Source: Rhodospirillaceae bacterium
GTDB lineage: Bacteria > Pseudomonadota > Alphaproteobacteria > Rhodospirillales > Magnetovibrionaceae
Direction of reading: 5' to 3'
Assembly: GCA_029883045.1 (NCBI GenBank)
Contig: JAOUJU010000027.1
Coordinates: 1-11,896, forward strand
DNA: 11,896 nucleotides
The position numbers and the translations under genes were made by a program. Shown one piece after another: positions 6,551-11,896 of the stretch. Within the stretch, counting starts at the first letter, position 1; every line of letters starts with the position of its first letter. The notes under the pieces were generated by a model. That model ran no database searches and had not been told where the DNA came from. It worked only from the letters and a program-made list of their open reading frames with translations.

Positions 6551-6669
6551 CCACTAACCCAATATAAACAGCCACTTTTTAGTGATAATTTCGCTATCGA
6601 AATAATATTGTTTTGCCCTTAGCGTTTATCCTTAACCGGGGGCTAATACCTTAGGCTGTAACTTCCCCT

Positions 6670-6698
6670 TTGACATAAACCACTAGTTAAGTTAAAGA
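6670..6698 (+). promoter_or_regulatory. Possible rho promoter
   Basis: A perfect TTGACA at 6670-6675 with a 17-bp spacer to TAAAGA (6693-6698), which matches TATAAT at only three positions. Transcription would begin near 6705 and give a leader of about 150 nt that contains the hairpin and the rut-like region. Confidence 0.35.
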
Positions 6699-6783
6699 TT
6701 TTTCAAGCAAACAGCCTGTCCCTCAGGCTCGTAACGTTTTCGCAATACCAATCCCCCCAATTATTATGCCCACTTCGGGCCGT

Positions 6784-6840
6784 ATCCCCCAAAGCCAACA
6801 TTCAAAATTCAACCCACCCCACAACAAAACCACAGCAAAA
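6784..6840 (+). promoter_or_regulatory. Rut-like C-rich, G-poor leader segment before rho
   Basis: Of 57 bases, 23 are C and only 2 are G, with many YC steps and no obvious secondary structure. This composition is what Rho needs to load on RNA. Because it lies directly in front of rho, and E. coli rho is known to be autoregulated by Rho-dependent termination in its leader, I read it as a candidate autoregulatory site. Confidence 0.5.
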
Positions 6841-6856
6841 CAAGTGAACAGGACAA

Positions 6857-8113
6857 ATGAACCTCAAGGAATTAAAGCTCAAACCACCCGCAGAACTTCT
6901 TTCTTTTGCCGAAGGGATGGGCATTGAAAATGCCAGCTCATTAAGAAAGCAAGACATGATGTTTGCCATTTTGAAAAGAATGGCCGAGGACGGAACCGCC
7001 ATATATGGCGATGGCGTGCTAGAGGTATTGCAAGACGGGTTTGGTTTTTTACGCAGCCCAGAGGCAAACTATCTGCCTGGTCCTGATGATATTTATGTTT
7101 CCCCATCGCAAGTGCGCCGTTTTGGTTTGCGTACCGGTGACACGGTTGAAGGTGAGATCCGCAGCCCCAAAGAGGGCGAGCGTTATTTTGCACTGTTAAA
7201 ATTAAGCACCATCAATTTCGAAGACCCGGCTGCGGTAAAACACCGCATTAACTTTGATAACCTAACACCGCTTTACCCCGATGAACGTTTGGTTATGGAA
7301 ATAGATGATCCGGAAAAAAAGGATTACACCTCGCGCATTATGGATTTGATCACGCCAATCGGCAAAGGCCAGCGTGCGCTTGTGGTGGCACCACCTAGAA
7401 CCGGTAAAACGGTCATGCTGCAAAACATTGCCCATTCGGTTGAGGCCAATCATCCTGAATGTTATCTTATTGTGCTGTTAATTGATGAGCGCCCCGAAGA
7501 AGTAACCGACGTTTCGCGTTCGGTTAAAGGCGAAGTCGTTTCATCAACCTTTGATGAACCAGCGCAACGCCACGTACAAGTGGCCGACATGGTTATTCAA
7601 AAAGCCAAACGTTTAGTTGAACACAAACGCGACGTGGTAATTTTGCTAGATTCCATTACCCGTTTAGCGCGCGCCTATAACACCGTTGTCCCCAGTTCGG
7701 GCAAGGTTCTAACTGGTGGTGTTGACGCCAATGCATTGCAACGACCAAAAAGATTTTTCGGTGCAGCGCGCAACATTGAAGAAGGCGGTTCGCTAACTAT
7801 TATTGCTACCGCATTGATTGAAACCGGTTCGCGTATGGACGAAGTTATTTTTGAAGAATTCAAAGGCACCGGTAACTCGGAAATTATTCTTGATCGCAAG
7901 GTATCGGACAAGCGCATATTCCCAGCAATTGATGTAACCAAATCGGGAACCCGCAAAGAAGAATTGCTAGTCGATAAAGCAGCGATGAATAAAATGTGGA
8001 TGTTACGCCGAATTCTAATGCCAATGGGCGTAACCGATGCGATGGAATTTTTGGTTTCCAAATTGAAAGAAACCAAAAACAATTCTGATTTCTTTGATTC
8101 CATGAACACTTAA
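6857..8113 (+). CDS. rho: Transcription termination factor Rho
   Basis: Hexameric ATP-dependent RNA translocase that ends transcription at Rho-dependent terminators. It has 418 residues, essentially the E. coli length, with no inserted domain. The N-terminal helical part begins NLKELK; the cold-shock-like RNA-binding domain has DGFGFLRS (60-67); the ATPase has the P-loop APPRTGKT (178-185), Walker B ILLD (262-265), the Q-loop region VDANALQRPKRFFGAARN (289-306) and the R-loop GTGNSE (337-342). An AGGA (6850-6853) lies only 3 nt before the ATG, a short spacing. The protein starts at the expected point, so I keep this start. The gene follows hemJ, as in many alphaproteobacteria, and is closed by a strong intrinsic terminator. 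Confidence 0.98.
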   Translation: MNLKELKLKPPAELLSFAEGMGIENASSLRKQDMMFAILKRMAEDGTAIYGDGVLEVLQDGFGFLRSPEANYLPGPDDIYVSPSQVRRFGLRTGDTVEGEIRSPKEGERYFALLKLSTINFEDPAAVKHRINFDNLTPLYPDERLVMEIDDPEKKDYTSRIMDLITPIGKGQRALVVAPPRTGKTVMLQNIAHSVEANHPECYLIVLLIDERPEEVTDVSRSVKGEVVSSTFDEPAQRHVQVADMVIQKAKRLVEHKRDVVILLDSITRLARAYNTVVPSSGKVLTGGVDANALQRPKRFFGAARNIEEGGSLTIIATALIETGSRMDEVIFEEFKGTGNSEIILDRKVSDKRIFPAIDVTKSGTRKEELLVDKAAMNKMWMLRRILMPMGVTDAMEFLVSKLKETKNNSDFFDSMNT

Positions 8114-8140
8114 AACAGTTGAGCATTTTTTGAATAAATA

Positions 8141-8180
8141 AAAACCGGAGCATCAATAAAACTGATGCCCCGGTTTTTTT
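8141..8180. terminator. Strong intrinsic terminator, probably bidirectional
   Basis: The left arm AAAACCGGAGCATCA (8141-8155), a 7-nt loop and the right arm TGATGCCCCGGTTTT (8163-8177) form 14 pairs with one A-C mismatch, followed by a run of seven T (8174-8180). On the minus strand the same stem ends in TTTTT, so it can also stop the convergent gene ending at 8204. It starts 27 bp after the rho stop. Confidence 0.9.
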
Positions 8181-8203
8181 ATTTTTCGGTTATTGATGGT
8201 AGC

Positions 8204-8752
8204 TTATTTATTTTTACCACCGCGGTCTTTACCGCCACGGTCTTTGCTACCACGGTCTTTACCACCACCGTCTTTACCGCCACGTTCTTTATCTCTGCGA
8301 GCGTCGCTTTCTTTGCGTTTTTTGCTGCCTTCATTTAGCGTTTCAAAAAAGCCTTTCTTTTCTTCTTTTTTTACTTGGACTTTTTCCAGGTGGCGCTCTT
8401 TTGCTTTGCGCTGAAGTTCGCGACGGATTTCATTTCTTTCTTGCGGGGTGGTGGCCGCATCAAGGCGGGCTTGGTATTCGGTAATTTCTTCGTCGCTTAG
8501 GTTATTTTTTAAGCCTTCAGGAATTTTGCGCGAGAAATTGCCATCTACTTGATCTTCTGGCTCAAGCTCAACATTTGTTTCTTCTCCATCCGTGTTTCCA
8601 TCGGTGGTTGCGCCAGTTACGGTATCAATTATTGTATCAAGAATTGATTGTGTTTCGCCGTCTGTTGCGGTTTGTGCTGATGCGCTGTTTGCACCAAGCG
8701 TTAATGCAATAACTATAATTGGTGCGCTCAACAGTGAATTAATTTTTTTCAT
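8204..8752 (-). CDS. Unrecognised exported, highly charged protein with C-terminal KDRGG repeats
   Basis: I do not recognise a family. The 182-residue product starts with a clear signal peptide: KK, a hydrophobic core (about 7-20) and ANSASA, with likely cleavage after residue 26, so export to the periplasm or beyond is expected. The mature part opens with an acidic, Thr/Gly-rich linker (27-70). A Glu/Lys/Arg-rich, probably helical region follows (about 85-135; it includes LSDEEITEYQARLDAA and RNEIRRELQRKAKER), then a basic tail from about 143 made of G/K/D/R, with KDRGG-like pentapeptides from about 157. There is no cysteine. GGAGA (8760-8764) precedes the ATG at good spacing. It is monocistronic: a terminator lies downstream and its own promoter and CRP-type site upstream. 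A structural or envelope role is possible; the function is unknown. Confidence 0.85.
   Translation of the reverse strand: MKKINSLLSAPIIVIALTLGANSASAQTATDGETQSILDTIIDTVTGATTDGNTDGEETNVELEPEDQVDGNFSRKIPEGLKNNLSDEEITEYQARLDAATTPQERNEIRRELQRKAKERHLEKVQVKKEEKKGFFETLNEGSKKRKESDARRDKERGGKDGGGKDRGSKDRGGKDRGGKNK
8216..8290 (-). repeat. Five tandem 15-bp units coding for KDRGG-like pentapeptides
   Basis: Units at 8216-8230, 8231-8245, 8246-8260, 8261-8275 and 8276-8290, each ending in TCTTT on the plus strand, for example ACCGCCACGGTCTTT. They differ by one to four bases and keep the reading frame. The in-frame period suggests length variation by slippage or unequal recombination between strains. Confidence 0.85.
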
Positions 8753-8794
8753 AGTGTGTTCTCCGTAAAATTTAAACTGTTTGTTGGCGCCTTT

Positions 8795-8834
8795 ATATTA
8801 CAAAAAGCCAAACTGACGTGTGATAGCAATCACA
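8795..8834 (-). promoter_or_regulatory. CRP-type operator and promoter for the exported protein
   Basis: TGTGATAGCAATCACA (8819-8834) matches the CRP consensus TGTGA-N6-TCACA at every fixed base and has perfect 6-bp arms. On the minus strand a TAATAT -10-like box (8800-8795) follows. A transcription start near 8786-8788 would place the site centre close to -40, the position of class II CRP/FNR-family activation. No good -35 hexamer is present, which also fits an activator-dependent promoter. The start codon of the exported protein lies 67 bp from the site. The hairpin it could form has no T-run, so it is unlikely to be the terminator of the upstream oxidoreductase gene. Confidence 0.65.
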
Positions 8835-8872
8835 TGGCCAAAGTAAATAACCCCAATTAATCCCAAAGAATT

Positions 8873-9856
8873 CTAAGGCAGCAGTATTGTTGAGCCTGTG
8901 GTTTTGCGCCCCTCAAGATCAGCATGGGCCTTAGCCACATCGGCTAGAGAATATTTTTGACCAATTTCTATTTTCACCTTGCCAGACATTATTACTTCAA
9001 ACAGTTCGTTTGCCATGCCAACCAGATCATCGCGCTTGGCAATGTAGGTAAATAATGTTGGTCTGGTTAAAAATAGCGATCCCTTGGCTGCCAATATTTT
9101 TGGCTGAAATGGTTCGACTTCGCCTGTGGCATTGCCATAGGTTACCATAGTCCCAAGCGGTTTTAAGCAATCAAGCGATTGATCAAAGGTATCCTTGCCG
9201 ATGGAATCATAAACAACTTCGACGCCTTCGCCGCCCGTTATTTCTTTTACCCGGTCCAAGAAATTTTCTTTGGTATAAATAATTGTATGGTCGCAACCAT
9301 GTGCCTTGGCAATTTTTGCTTTTTCTTCTGTTCCAACCGTGCCGATTACGGTTGCGCCCAAATGTTTGGCCCATTGGCAAACTATTAGCCCAACCCCACC
9401 AGCGGCGGCGTGCATTAAAATTGTGTCACCTTTTTTTACATTGTAGGTGCGGCGCAGCAAATATTGTGCGGTCAGGCCTTGTAACATCATGGCCGCTGCG
9501 GTTTCATCTGTGATGGCGTCAGGTATTTTTACCACGCGCTCAGCAGCAATAATTCGCGCTTCGGCGTATGCCCCTGGTGGTTGTGCAGCATAGGCTACAC
9601 GGTCGCCGATTTTTAATTCACTAACGCCTTCGCCTACGGCTTCGACCAAACCGGCACCTTCCATTCCTAAAACATGGGGCAGGGGCAACGGGTAAGTTCC
9701 GTTTCGCATATAAATATCAATAAAATTAAGACCAATTGCGCTGTGGCGCACACATATTTCACCCGCGCCGGGGCTGCCTAAATCAATATCATCGAGCGAA
9801 AGTTTGTCTGTGCCACCGAATTCGTGGATGCGTACCGCTTTTACCAGATTGCTCAT
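8873..9856 (-). CDS. Zinc-independent quinone oxidoreductase (NADPH-dependent, MDR family)
   Basis: Medium-chain dehydrogenase/reductase of the quinone reductase group, expected to reduce quinones or activated alkenes with NADPH in the cytoplasm. It has 327 residues, the usual length. It starts with KAVRIHEFGG; GLNFIDIYMRNGTYPLPLP (42-60) and the GMEGAG turn (64-69) are typical of Qor. The GroES-like domain runs to about residue 120, and the Rossmann domain has HAAAGGVG (149-156) and ends with GRKTTGSTILLP. The zinc-binding cysteines of alcohol dehydrogenases are absent. The ribosome site is weak (AAGG about 11 nt from the ATG). It is divergent from the ferredoxin gene and appears monocistronic. 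The exact substrate cannot be told; Qor-like is the safest name. Confidence 0.92.
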   Translation of the reverse strand: MSNLVKAVRIHEFGGTDKLSLDDIDLGSPGAGEICVRHSAIGLNFIDIYMRNGTYPLPLPHVLGMEGAGLVEAVGEGVSELKIGDRVAYAAQPPGAYAEARIIAAERVVKIPDAITDETAAAMMLQGLTAQYLLRRTYNVKKGDTILMHAAAGGVGLIVCQWAKHLGATVIGTVGTEEKAKIAKAHGCDHTIIYTKENFLDRVKEITGGEGVEVVYDSIGKDTFDQSLDCLKPLGTMVTYGNATGEVEPFQPKILAAKGSLFLTRPTLFTYIAKRDDLVGMANELFEVIMSGKVKIEIGQKYSLADVAKAHADLEGRKTTGSTILLP

Positions 9857-10044
9857 TTTTATAAGGGCCTTTCATTTTTGTTGTTGGCAGGCATCATAGC
9901 GATAACCTATTTTGTGGCGCAAGCACCAAGGCCAAGTTAAAGCCCGCCCTTTACAGACCCTTGCTCAGACGGGGTTACTCGCCTAACCTTGGTTTTAATT
10001 AAAGCCACAATGATAAAACATAACAATTACAGGCTATATCAAAT
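9857..10044. promoter_or_regulatory. Divergent intergenic region, oxidoreductase / ferredoxin
   Basis: These 188 bp must hold the promoters of both divergent genes, but I find no convincing hexamer pair. A dyad GGTTA-ctcgcc-TAACC (9973-9988) could be an operator and is the only clear symmetrical element. Confidence 0.3.
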
Positions 10045-10449
10045 ATGACTGACGCCCCAGATAAACAAAAACCCGTTGAGCTTTTTTTCCGCGCCCACGT
10101 TTTTTGTTGCACCAACCAACGCCCCGATGACCATTCGCGTGGTTCGTGTGCGAGTAAAGGTTCGCTCAAGCTGCGCGATTATATGAAAGTCCGCGCCAAG
10201 GAACTGGGTTTAAGCGATGTGCGGATAAATTCATCCGGCTGCCTTGATCGTTGTGAAGATGGCCCGGCAATGGTCATATATCCCGAAGGGGTATGGTATA
10301 GCCCCAAAACCCGCGAAGATATCGATGAAATATTGCAAAAACATTTGCTTGATGGCGGGCGTGCGCGGACATTGCTTATGGCACAACCTTCTGGGCGCGA
10401 TTGTTCGGAATTAAACGACGATGAGTGCGAGAATTGCGGTGGATGTTAG
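10045..10449 (+). CDS. Thioredoxin-fold (2Fe-2S) ferredoxin with extra C-terminal cysteine cluster
   Basis: Small soluble electron carrier of the thioredoxin-like [2Fe-2S] ferredoxin family, related in fold to NuoE and Shethna-type ferredoxins. It has 134 residues. The expected ligands are C22 (FCCTN), C35 (GSCASKG), C66 and C70 (SSGCLDRC); the segment EDGPAMVIYPEGVWYS (71-86) is the family's hallmark. C21 is an additional neighbour. Homologues as I know them end near the LLDGGR region (about 101-106); here about 22 further residues carry four more cysteines (C120, C128, C131, C134, pattern C-x7-C-x2-C-x2-C). That could bind a second metal or be a redox tail. The last 29 nt overlap the mnmE start, so the tail codons and the mnmE N-terminus share DNA. 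The partner reductase is unknown; the divergent oxidoreductase is not an obvious one. Confidence 0.85.
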   Translation: MTDAPDKQKPVELFFRAHVFCCTNQRPDDHSRGSCASKGSLKLRDYMKVRAKELGLSDVRINSSGCLDRCEDGPAMVIYPEGVWYSPKTREDIDEILQKHLLDGGRARTLLMAQPSGRDCSELNDDECENCGGC

Positions 10450-11815
10450 CCCACATTCAATAAGTGACACCATTTTCGCCAAAGCATCAGGTGGCGGTGT
10501 TGGCGGTGTTTCGGTAATTCGTGTTTCTGGCCCCGATGCCAAGATTGCCCTTACGAGCCTTACAAACAAAGCCCTGCCCGCAGCCCGGGTTGCAACTTTG
10601 GCGCGGCTTTATAATCCCAAAACCAATGATGCAATTGATGATGCGCTAGTTTTGTGGTTTCCGGGGCCAAACAGTTTTACGGGCGAAGATGTTTGTGAAC
10701 TACACGTTCATGGCGGTATTGCCGTGGCCGTCGCCGTGTTTGGGGCGCTTGGCACAATTAAAAATTTACGCCCAGCTGAACCCGGCGAATTTACGCGCCG
10801 TGCTTTTTTAAATGATAAACTAGACCTTACCCGGGTAGAAGGTTTGGCCGATTTGGTTGCGGCTGAAACCGAGGCCCAATTAAAACAAGCATTAGCCCAG
10901 GCCGAAGGGGGCCTTGGCAAAGTTTATGATGAATGGCGCGCGCGCCTTGTGCGTGCGTTGGCATTGGTCGAGGCCGCGCTTGATTTTTCCGATGAAGAAT
11001 TGCCCGATGATATAACATCTGGCGCCGTTAATGCCGCCACTGAAGTATTGCGTGAAATTGATAAGCACCTTGTTGATGCCCACCGTGGCGAACGCCTTAG
11101 AACCGGGGTGCGCATGGTTATTTTAGGCCCACCCAATGCGGGTAAATCATCCATCATGAACGCTTTGGCGCAGCGCGATGCAGCCATAGTTTCTGACATT
11201 GCCGGTACCACGCGCGACGTGGTTGAGGTTCACCTTAACCTTGGTGGTTATCCATTATTGTTAGCAGATACCGCGGGCCTTAGACGGGCCAATGATGGGA
11301 CAACAGATACAATAGAACTAGAAGGTGTGCGCCGGGCGCGTGATTGGGCGGCCCGGGCCGATTTAAAATTATGCTTATTTGATGGGGCCAATCTGCCCAC
11401 GCTGGACGCCGAAACCGAAGCGTTGGTTGATGAAAACACTATTGTTTGTGTTAACAAGTTAGATGCTTTGGGTGGGGCGGTGCCGGAAAAAATTTCTAAC
11501 CAAAAGGTGTTAAGCGTTTCAGTAAAAACCAACGAAGGCATGGATGCGTTTTTGGATGTGTTAAAAAAACGGGTGGAAAATATTTTATCGGTTTCAGGTG
11601 ATGCGCCATTGCCGACCCGCGAACGTCATCGCCATGCGTTGGGCGAATGCCGTGCTGCGCTACAACGATTTATTGATGTCGAAAAAAACACCAACGATGA
11701 ATTGGCCGCCGAAGATTTGCGCATGGCCGTGCGCGCCCTTGGGCGCATTACCGGGCGGGTAGATGTGGAAGAATTGTTAGATGTTATTTTTGCCGAATTT
11801 TGTATCGGTAAATAA
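10421..11815 (+). CDS. mnmE: tRNA U34 modification GTPase MnmE (TrmE)
   Basis: With MnmG it builds the 5-carboxymethylaminomethyl (or related) group on wobble uridine 34 of certain tRNAs. It has 464 residues. The N-terminal tetrahydrofolate-binding domain starts DTIFAKASG (16-24). The central helical domain carries the inserted G domain: G1 GPPNAGKSS (236-244), G2 AGTTRD (261-266), G3 DTAG (283-286), G4 NKLD (345-348). The C-terminus ends in the essential CIGK (C461). The ATG at 10421 gives a 29-nt overlap with the ferredoxin gene and has no clear ribosome site; a GTG at 10439 is an alternative that removes six residues. Translation may be coupled to the ferredoxin. mnmG, often adjacent, does not follow; a convergent gene does. 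Confidence 0.96.
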   Translation: MSARIAVDVSPHSISDTIFAKASGGGVGGVSVIRVSGPDAKIALTSLTNKALPAARVATLARLYNPKTNDAIDDALVLWFPGPNSFTGEDVCELHVHGGIAVAVAVFGALGTIKNLRPAEPGEFTRRAFLNDKLDLTRVEGLADLVAAETEAQLKQALAQAEGGLGKVYDEWRARLVRALALVEAALDFSDEELPDDITSGAVNAATEVLREIDKHLVDAHRGERLRTGVRMVILGPPNAGKSSIMNALAQRDAAIVSDIAGTTRDVVEVHLNLGGYPLLLADTAGLRRANDGTTDTIELEGVRRARDWAARADLKLCLFDGANLPTLDAETEALVDENTIVCVNKLDALGGAVPEKISNQKVLSVSVKTNEGMDAFLDVLKKRVENILSVSGDAPLPTRERHRHALGECRAALQRFIDVEKNTNDELAAEDLRMAVRALGRITGRVDVEELLDVIFAEFCIGK

Positions 11816-11822
11816 TTTAAAT

Positions 11823-11896
11823 TTATTTCAACTTTACCGCGGTGCCATTACAGCTGACCATCAGCATATTTAATTTTTCACCTGAGATTGATTCAT
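11823..11896 (-). CDS. YbjQ/UPF0145-like protein, C-terminal end only
   Basis: Reading the minus strand from the window edge gives 23 residues ending at TAA (11825-11823). The stretch MLMVSCNGTAVKLK resembles the characteristic C-terminus of YbjQ/UPF0145 proteins (MLMVSVSGTAV in the E. coli protein), a small family of heavy-metal-binding-like domain proteins of unclear function. The rest lies beyond the window. It converges with mnmE with a 7-bp gap and no terminator between. The call rests on a short match, so it is moderately sure. Confidence 0.65.
   Translation of the reverse strand, partial: ESISGEKLNMLMVSCNGTAVKLK

Larger units (their letters stand above)
6551..6856 (+). other. hemJ-rho intergenic region / rho leader
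   Basis: These 306 bp hold no credible gene. From left to right: a small inverted repeat ATTTCG-ctat-CGAAAT (6588-6603); a GGGGG...CCCC pairing (6638-6668) enclosing CTAA-tacc-TTAG; a TTGACA -35-like hexamer (6670-6675); a 6-bp hairpin AGCCTG/CAGGCT (6713-6729); and a long C-rich, G-poor stretch up to the rho ribosome site. No hairpin followed by a T-run is seen after hemJ, so either read-through into rho or Rho-dependent termination is likely. Confidence 0.6.

Noticed and set aside
8216..8290. Short repeats considered as a CRISPR array
   Set aside because: Units are 15 bp, directly abutting with no spacers, and in frame inside a gene.
8193..8414. Plus-strand frame rich in PPRSL repeats
   Set aside because: It is the reverse reading of the 15-bp KDRGG repeats; the minus-strand frame has a signal peptide and a good ribosome site.
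9925..9993. Inverted repeat ACCAAGG / CCTTGGT in the oxidoreductase-ferredoxin gap
   Set aside because: Seven-base arms 55 bp apart without a T-run or nearby consensus; could easily be chance.

Overview
The window is ordinary alphaproteobacterial chromosome with moderate GC content, and it very probably spans the origin of chromosome replication. The evidence is gene order. The block secB / dnaQ-coaE-aroE-ppsR (DUF299), an intergenic gap, then hemE-hemH-hemJ-rho and mnmE, is the conserved neighbourhood around the Caulobacter and Rickettsia origins, where oriC lies between the DUF299 gene (RP001 in Rickettsia) and hemE. The lineage within the Alphaproteobacteria cannot be fixed from these genes by eye.

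Layout. 1-441: 3' end of secB (+). 459-3475: a tight minus-strand operon, transcribed ppsR > aroE > coaE > dnaQ, with two ATGA stop/start overlaps and a 4-bp gap. 3476-3947: a 472-bp divergent intergenic region with repeated DnaA-box-like 9-mers in a mirrored arrangement, a pure A/T palindrome and IHF- and CtrA-like sites; this is the candidate oriC. 3948-6550: hemE-hemH-hemJ (+), the last steps of haem synthesis. 6551-6856: a rho leader with a possible promoter, hairpins and a C-rich, G-poor rut-like stretch. 6857-8113: rho, followed by a strong bidirectional intrinsic terminator. 8204-8752 (-): an unrecognised exported, highly charged protein with KDRGG repeats, downstream of an ideal CRP-type palindrome. 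8873-9856 (-): a quinone oxidoreductase. 10045-11815 (+): a thioredoxin-fold [2Fe-2S] ferredoxin with an unusual cysteine-rich tail, overlapping mnmE. 11823-11896 (-): the C-terminus of a YbjQ-like protein.

How they fit together. Genes next to the putative origin are transcribed away from it on both sides, that is, co-directionally with replication forks. hemE, hemJ and hemH supply three of the last four haem steps. Rho may control its own mRNA through the rut-like leader. dnaQ (replication proofreading), coaE (CoA), aroE (shikimate) and ppsR (control of PEP/pyruvate interconversion) are housekeeping functions. No phage, insertion sequence, CRISPR array, tRNA or rRNA was found. The points of most interest are the origin architecture, the CRP-type site in front of the exported protein, the rho leader, and the cysteine-rich ferredoxin tail encoded in the overlap with mnmE.
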